Assembly: GCA_963844655.1 (NCBI GenBank)
Contig: CAWJPA010000006.1
Coordinates: forward strand, 682,001-746,000
Length of the DNA stretch: 64,000 bases
Reading direction: 5' to 3'
From: JASHPR01 sp963844655
GTDB lineage: Bacteria; Actinomycetota; Actinomycetes; Streptosporangiales; Streptosporangiaceae
Of this stretch, positions 61,888-64,000 are shown in pieces (position 1 is the first letter of the stretch; each line of letters starts with the position of its first letter). The notes beneath the pieces were generated by a model. That model was not told the DNA's origin and did no database searches. It saw nothing but the letters and a program-made list of their open reading frames with translations. The position numbers and the translations under genes are program-made.

Positions 61888-62201
61888 CCGGGATCTGGGC
61901 CGCGATCCTGGCCACGTCGGCTGGCTGCTACGGCCTGAAGCTGGCCGGCCTGACCGTGCCGCGGCGGGTGCTCGCCGTCCCCCGGGTCCGGCGGTTCGCC
62001 GAGCTGGTCCCGGTCGCGCTGCTCGCCGCCCTGGTCGCGGTGCTGTCGGCCGGCGACGGCCAGGCGCTGTCCTTCGACCCGGCGCGGCTGGCCGGCCTGG
62101 GTGCCGCGGTGATCGCGCTGCTGCTCCGGGCGCCGTTCCTCCTGGTCATCGTCGCCGCCGCGGCGACGGCCGCGGCGCTGCGCGCGCTGGGCGTGGCCTG
62201 A
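61884..62201 (+). CDS. azlD: AzlD-type transporter subunit
   Basis: 105 aa, three to four hydrophobic segments (IWAAILATSAGCYGLKLAG, LVPVALLAALVAVLSAG). Small partner of AzlC, starting inside its stop codon. Confidence 0.87.
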   Translation: MTGIWAAILATSAGCYGLKLAGLTVPRRVLAVPRVRRFAELVPVALLAALVAVLSAGDGQALSFDPARLAGLGAAVIALLLRAPFLLVIVAAAATAAALRALGVA

Positions 62202-62274
62202 TCCCGCCCAGGGCCCGCGGCGCAGCCGGGGCAGCGGCCTGCGCGGCACCCCCGGGCGGGGTAATGTGCCCCGG

Positions 62275-62712
62275 GTGACGGTCCAGGTAGAGGTGCTAGA
62301 AAAGATAACCGGCGAGGTGGTAGAGGCCTTTGGCCGCCTGCTGCCCCAGCTGTCCAGGTCTGCCCCGCTGCTCGGCCAGGCCGAGCTGGAAGAGATCGTG
62401 GGGTGCCCGGCGGACACGGTGCTGCTGGCCCGCTCAGCGGGCACCATCACCGGCATGCTGACGCTGGTGATGTTCCCGCTCCCGACCGGGCTGCGCGCCT
62501 GGATCGAGGATGTGGTGGTGGACGAGGCCGCGCGGGGCCAGGGCATCGGCGAGGCGCTGACCCACGAGGCGCTGCGGATCGCGCGGGAGGCCGGCGCCAG
62601 GACCGTGGACCTGACCTCCCGCCCGACCCGGGCCGCGGCGGGGCGGCTCTACGAGCGGGTCGGCTTCACGCTCCGCGAATCGCGGCTGTACCGGTTCCCG
62701 CTCACCGGCTGA
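62275..62712 (+). CDS. GNAT family N-acetyltransferase
   Basis: 145 aa, acetyl-CoA site VVVDEAARGQGIGEALTHEA and YERVGFTLRES. Substrate unknown. GTG 62275 is 7 nt after TAATGT (62262-62267), so preferred over GTG 62266. The stop overlaps the convergent aminotransferase-like gene by 11 bp. Confidence 0.88.
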   Translation: MTVQVEVLEKITGEVVEAFGRLLPQLSRSAPLLGQAELEEIVGCPADTVLLARSAGTITGMLTLVMFPLPTGLRAWIEDVVVDEAARGQGIGEALTHEALRIAREAGARTVDLTSRPTRAAAGRLYERVGFTLRESRLYRFPLTG

Positions 62713-63907
62713 GCTCGCCCACGGCGCCGAGCAGCCGGTCGACGTCGGAACGGTCGTTGTAGTGCACCAGGCCCGCGCGCACGGCTGACCCCGCGTCGCG
62801 GATGCCGAGCACCCCGGTCAGCTCCCAGGCGTAGTTGTCGCCGTCCCACACGTTGATCTTGCGTTCGGCCAGGTGCTCGGCGACCTGGCGCGGCGTGTGG
62901 CCGGCCACGTTGAAGTACGCGGTCGCGGTGCGCCGCTCGGCCTTGCCGTACGTCGTGACGTGGGTCATGGCGTCCAGCCCGCCGAGCAGCACCCGGAACA
63001 GCTCCTGCTCGTGCGCTTCCGCCGCGGCCATGCTGGCCAGGATCCGCTCCCGCCGTCCGCCGCTTCCGGGCTCGGCCAGCGACGCGAGGTGCTCGACGGC
63101 CGCGGTCAGGCCGGCCAGGTCGGCGAACGGCAGCGTGCCCTGCTCGAACCGCTCGGGCCCCGCGTCGGGCGCGGGCGCCAGCTTGTCCGGGGTCAGTGAT
63201 TCGAGCAGCCCGGGCTCCGCGATCACCGTGCCCACGTGCGGCCCCGACCACTTGTACGAGCTGGTCGCGTAGAAGTCGGCGCCGAGCGCGCCCACATCCA
63301 CCGGGCCGTGCGGGGTGGCGTGCACCCCGTCCACGTAGCTGAGAGCCCCGGCCGCGTGCGCCAGGGCGGTGATTCCCGCCACGTCCGGGCGGGTGCCGAT
63401 CACGTTGCTCGCCGCGGTCACCGCGACCAGCCTGGTCCGCTCCGAGATCAGCTCGGCGAACTGCGCCACCTCCAGATCGCCCTCGGGCAGCCGGACGTCG
63501 GCCCAGCGCACCGTGGCGCCCGCCGACGCGGCCGCCTGCACCCAGGGCCGGACGTTCGCGTCGTGGTCCAGCCGGGTGACCACGACCTCGTCGCCGCGGC
63601 CCCAGCCCGCGGCGAGCGTGCGGGCCAGCCGGTAGGTCAGGGTGGTCATGTTCGGGCCGAGAATGACGCCCTCGGGCTGCCCGCCGACCAGGTCCGCCAC
63701 GGCGCGGCGGCACTCGGCGGTGATCGCGTCGGAGCGGCCGCTGGCCGGGAACGCCCCGCCCGAGTTTCCCAGCCCCGCGCGGTACGCCCCGGCCATCGTG
63801 TCGATCACTGGCCCAGGAAGCTGCGTGCCCGCGGCGCCGTCCAGGTAGGCATAGCCGTCGGCCAGAGCCGGGTAGGCAGCACGCACCCGGCCAACATCAA
63901 ACGCCAT
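62702..63907 (-). CDS. Class V aminotransferase / cysteine desulfurase-like protein
   Basis: 401 aa PLP enzyme. YLDGAAGTQLPGPVI start, His in RLDHDANVRPW, Asp/His in SYVDGVHATPHGPVDV, and the PLP Lys in YATSSYKWSGPHVG. Similar to CsdA/SufS and isopenicillin-N-epimerase-like proteins, without a clear catalytic Cys loop, so desulfurase activity is uncertain. Start ATG 63907 or TTG 63913. Confidence 0.85.
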   Translation of the reverse strand: MAFDVGRVRAAYPALADGYAYLDGAAGTQLPGPVIDTMAGAYRAGLGNSGGAFPASGRSDAITAECRRAVADLVGGQPEGVILGPNMTTLTYRLARTLAAGWGRGDEVVVTRLDHDANVRPWVQAAASAGATVRWADVRLPEGDLEVAQFAELISERTRLVAVTAASNVIGTRPDVAGITALAHAAGALSYVDGVHATPHGPVDVGALGADFYATSSYKWSGPHVGTVIAEPGLLESLTPDKLAPAPDAGPERFEQGTLPFADLAGLTAAVEHLASLAEPGSGGRRERILASMAAAEAHEQELFRVLLGGLDAMTHVTTYGKAERRTATAYFNVAGHTPRQVAEHLAERKINVWDGDNYAWELTGVLGIRDAGSAVRAGLVHYNDRSDVDRLLGAVGELSR

Positions 63908-64000
63908 CTCCAAACCGATCCCTTCTCCGGTGCCGTTACGCTCTGTCCGCCCCTGACGCCCTGCGGACGAGGCCGGTGATTTGCGGCGGACTCAGGACAT

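Overview
The window is a chromosomal segment of a high-GC actinobacterium (roughly 70% G+C or more by eye). The evidence is the strong third-position GC bias with long antisense open frames, frequent GTG starts, 4-bp GTGA/ATGA overlaps, a furA-katG operon, a mycothiol-type DinB/MDMPI enzyme, an Rv2578c-type radical SAM protein, DUF3040 and FmdB small proteins, and the classical menaquinone genes menF/D/C/B/E. The order is probably near Streptosporangiales or Streptomycetales, but this cannot be fixed from the sequence alone. I saw no rRNA or tRNA gene, CRISPR array, complete insertion sequence or prophage.

Layout. 1-3.7 kb: heterodimeric ABC exporter (first subunit cut by the window edge). 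3.7-6.8 kb: TetR regulator, acyl-CoA ligase and enoyl-CoA hydratase behind two dyad symmetries. 6.9-10.5 kb (minus strand): overlapping operon of ECF sigma factor, 79-aa protein, MFS transporter and an IlvX-like ThDP enzyme. 10.7-13.4 kb: furA-katG. 13.4-17.7 kb: SnoaL-like protein, LuxR-type two-component system, membrane protein, alpha/beta hydrolase. 18.0-19.1 kb: two-gene cassette ending in an AbiEii-like nucleotidyltransferase. 19.1-23.7 kb: YbaK deacylase, a frameshifted Clp-N/HTH gene with a duplicated operator, a small protein plus glmS, and a NUDIX-GNAT fusion. 23.8-29.4 kb: SnoaL-like protein, MFS exporter, truncated hemoglobin, flavin amine oxidase, thioesterase, S33 peptidase. 29.5-35 kb: solitary divergent EF-Tu, large MFS transporter, CsoR, FmdB, SthA transhydrogenase. 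35-41.3 kb: secreted phosphoesterase/beta-propeller protein, mycothiol-type enzyme, two unknown proteins, APH-like kinase. 41.4-43.8 kb: CYTH-CHAD protein translationally coupled to a ParA ATPase. 43.8-49.4 kb: P450 plus epoxide hydrolase, small proteins, radical SAM protein, cysteine dioxygenase plus rhodanese. 49.5-55.9 kb: men cluster. 56-64 kb: RpoD-like sigma factor, frameshifted universal stress protein, RHH / 22-aa ORF / MFS operon, AraC, azlCD, GNAT and a class V aminotransferase-like protein.

How genes work together. menF, menDCB and menE convert chorismate to the naphthoate head of menaquinone. furA-katG is a peroxide-responsive operon. CDO plus rhodanese handles cysteine sulfur. 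P450 plus epoxide hydrolase is a likely two-step oxidation. The CYTH-CHAD/ParA pair suggests a ParA-type system that positions polyphosphate-binding material, and this is the best candidate for an undescribed system. Other candidates are the AbiEii-like cassette with a non-AbiEi partner, the RHH operon with a 30-bp operator, and a pair of 46-bp structured hairpins, one inside menD. At least fifteen genes have a TANNNT hexamer exactly 6-7 nt before the start codon, which indicates widespread leaderless mRNAs.
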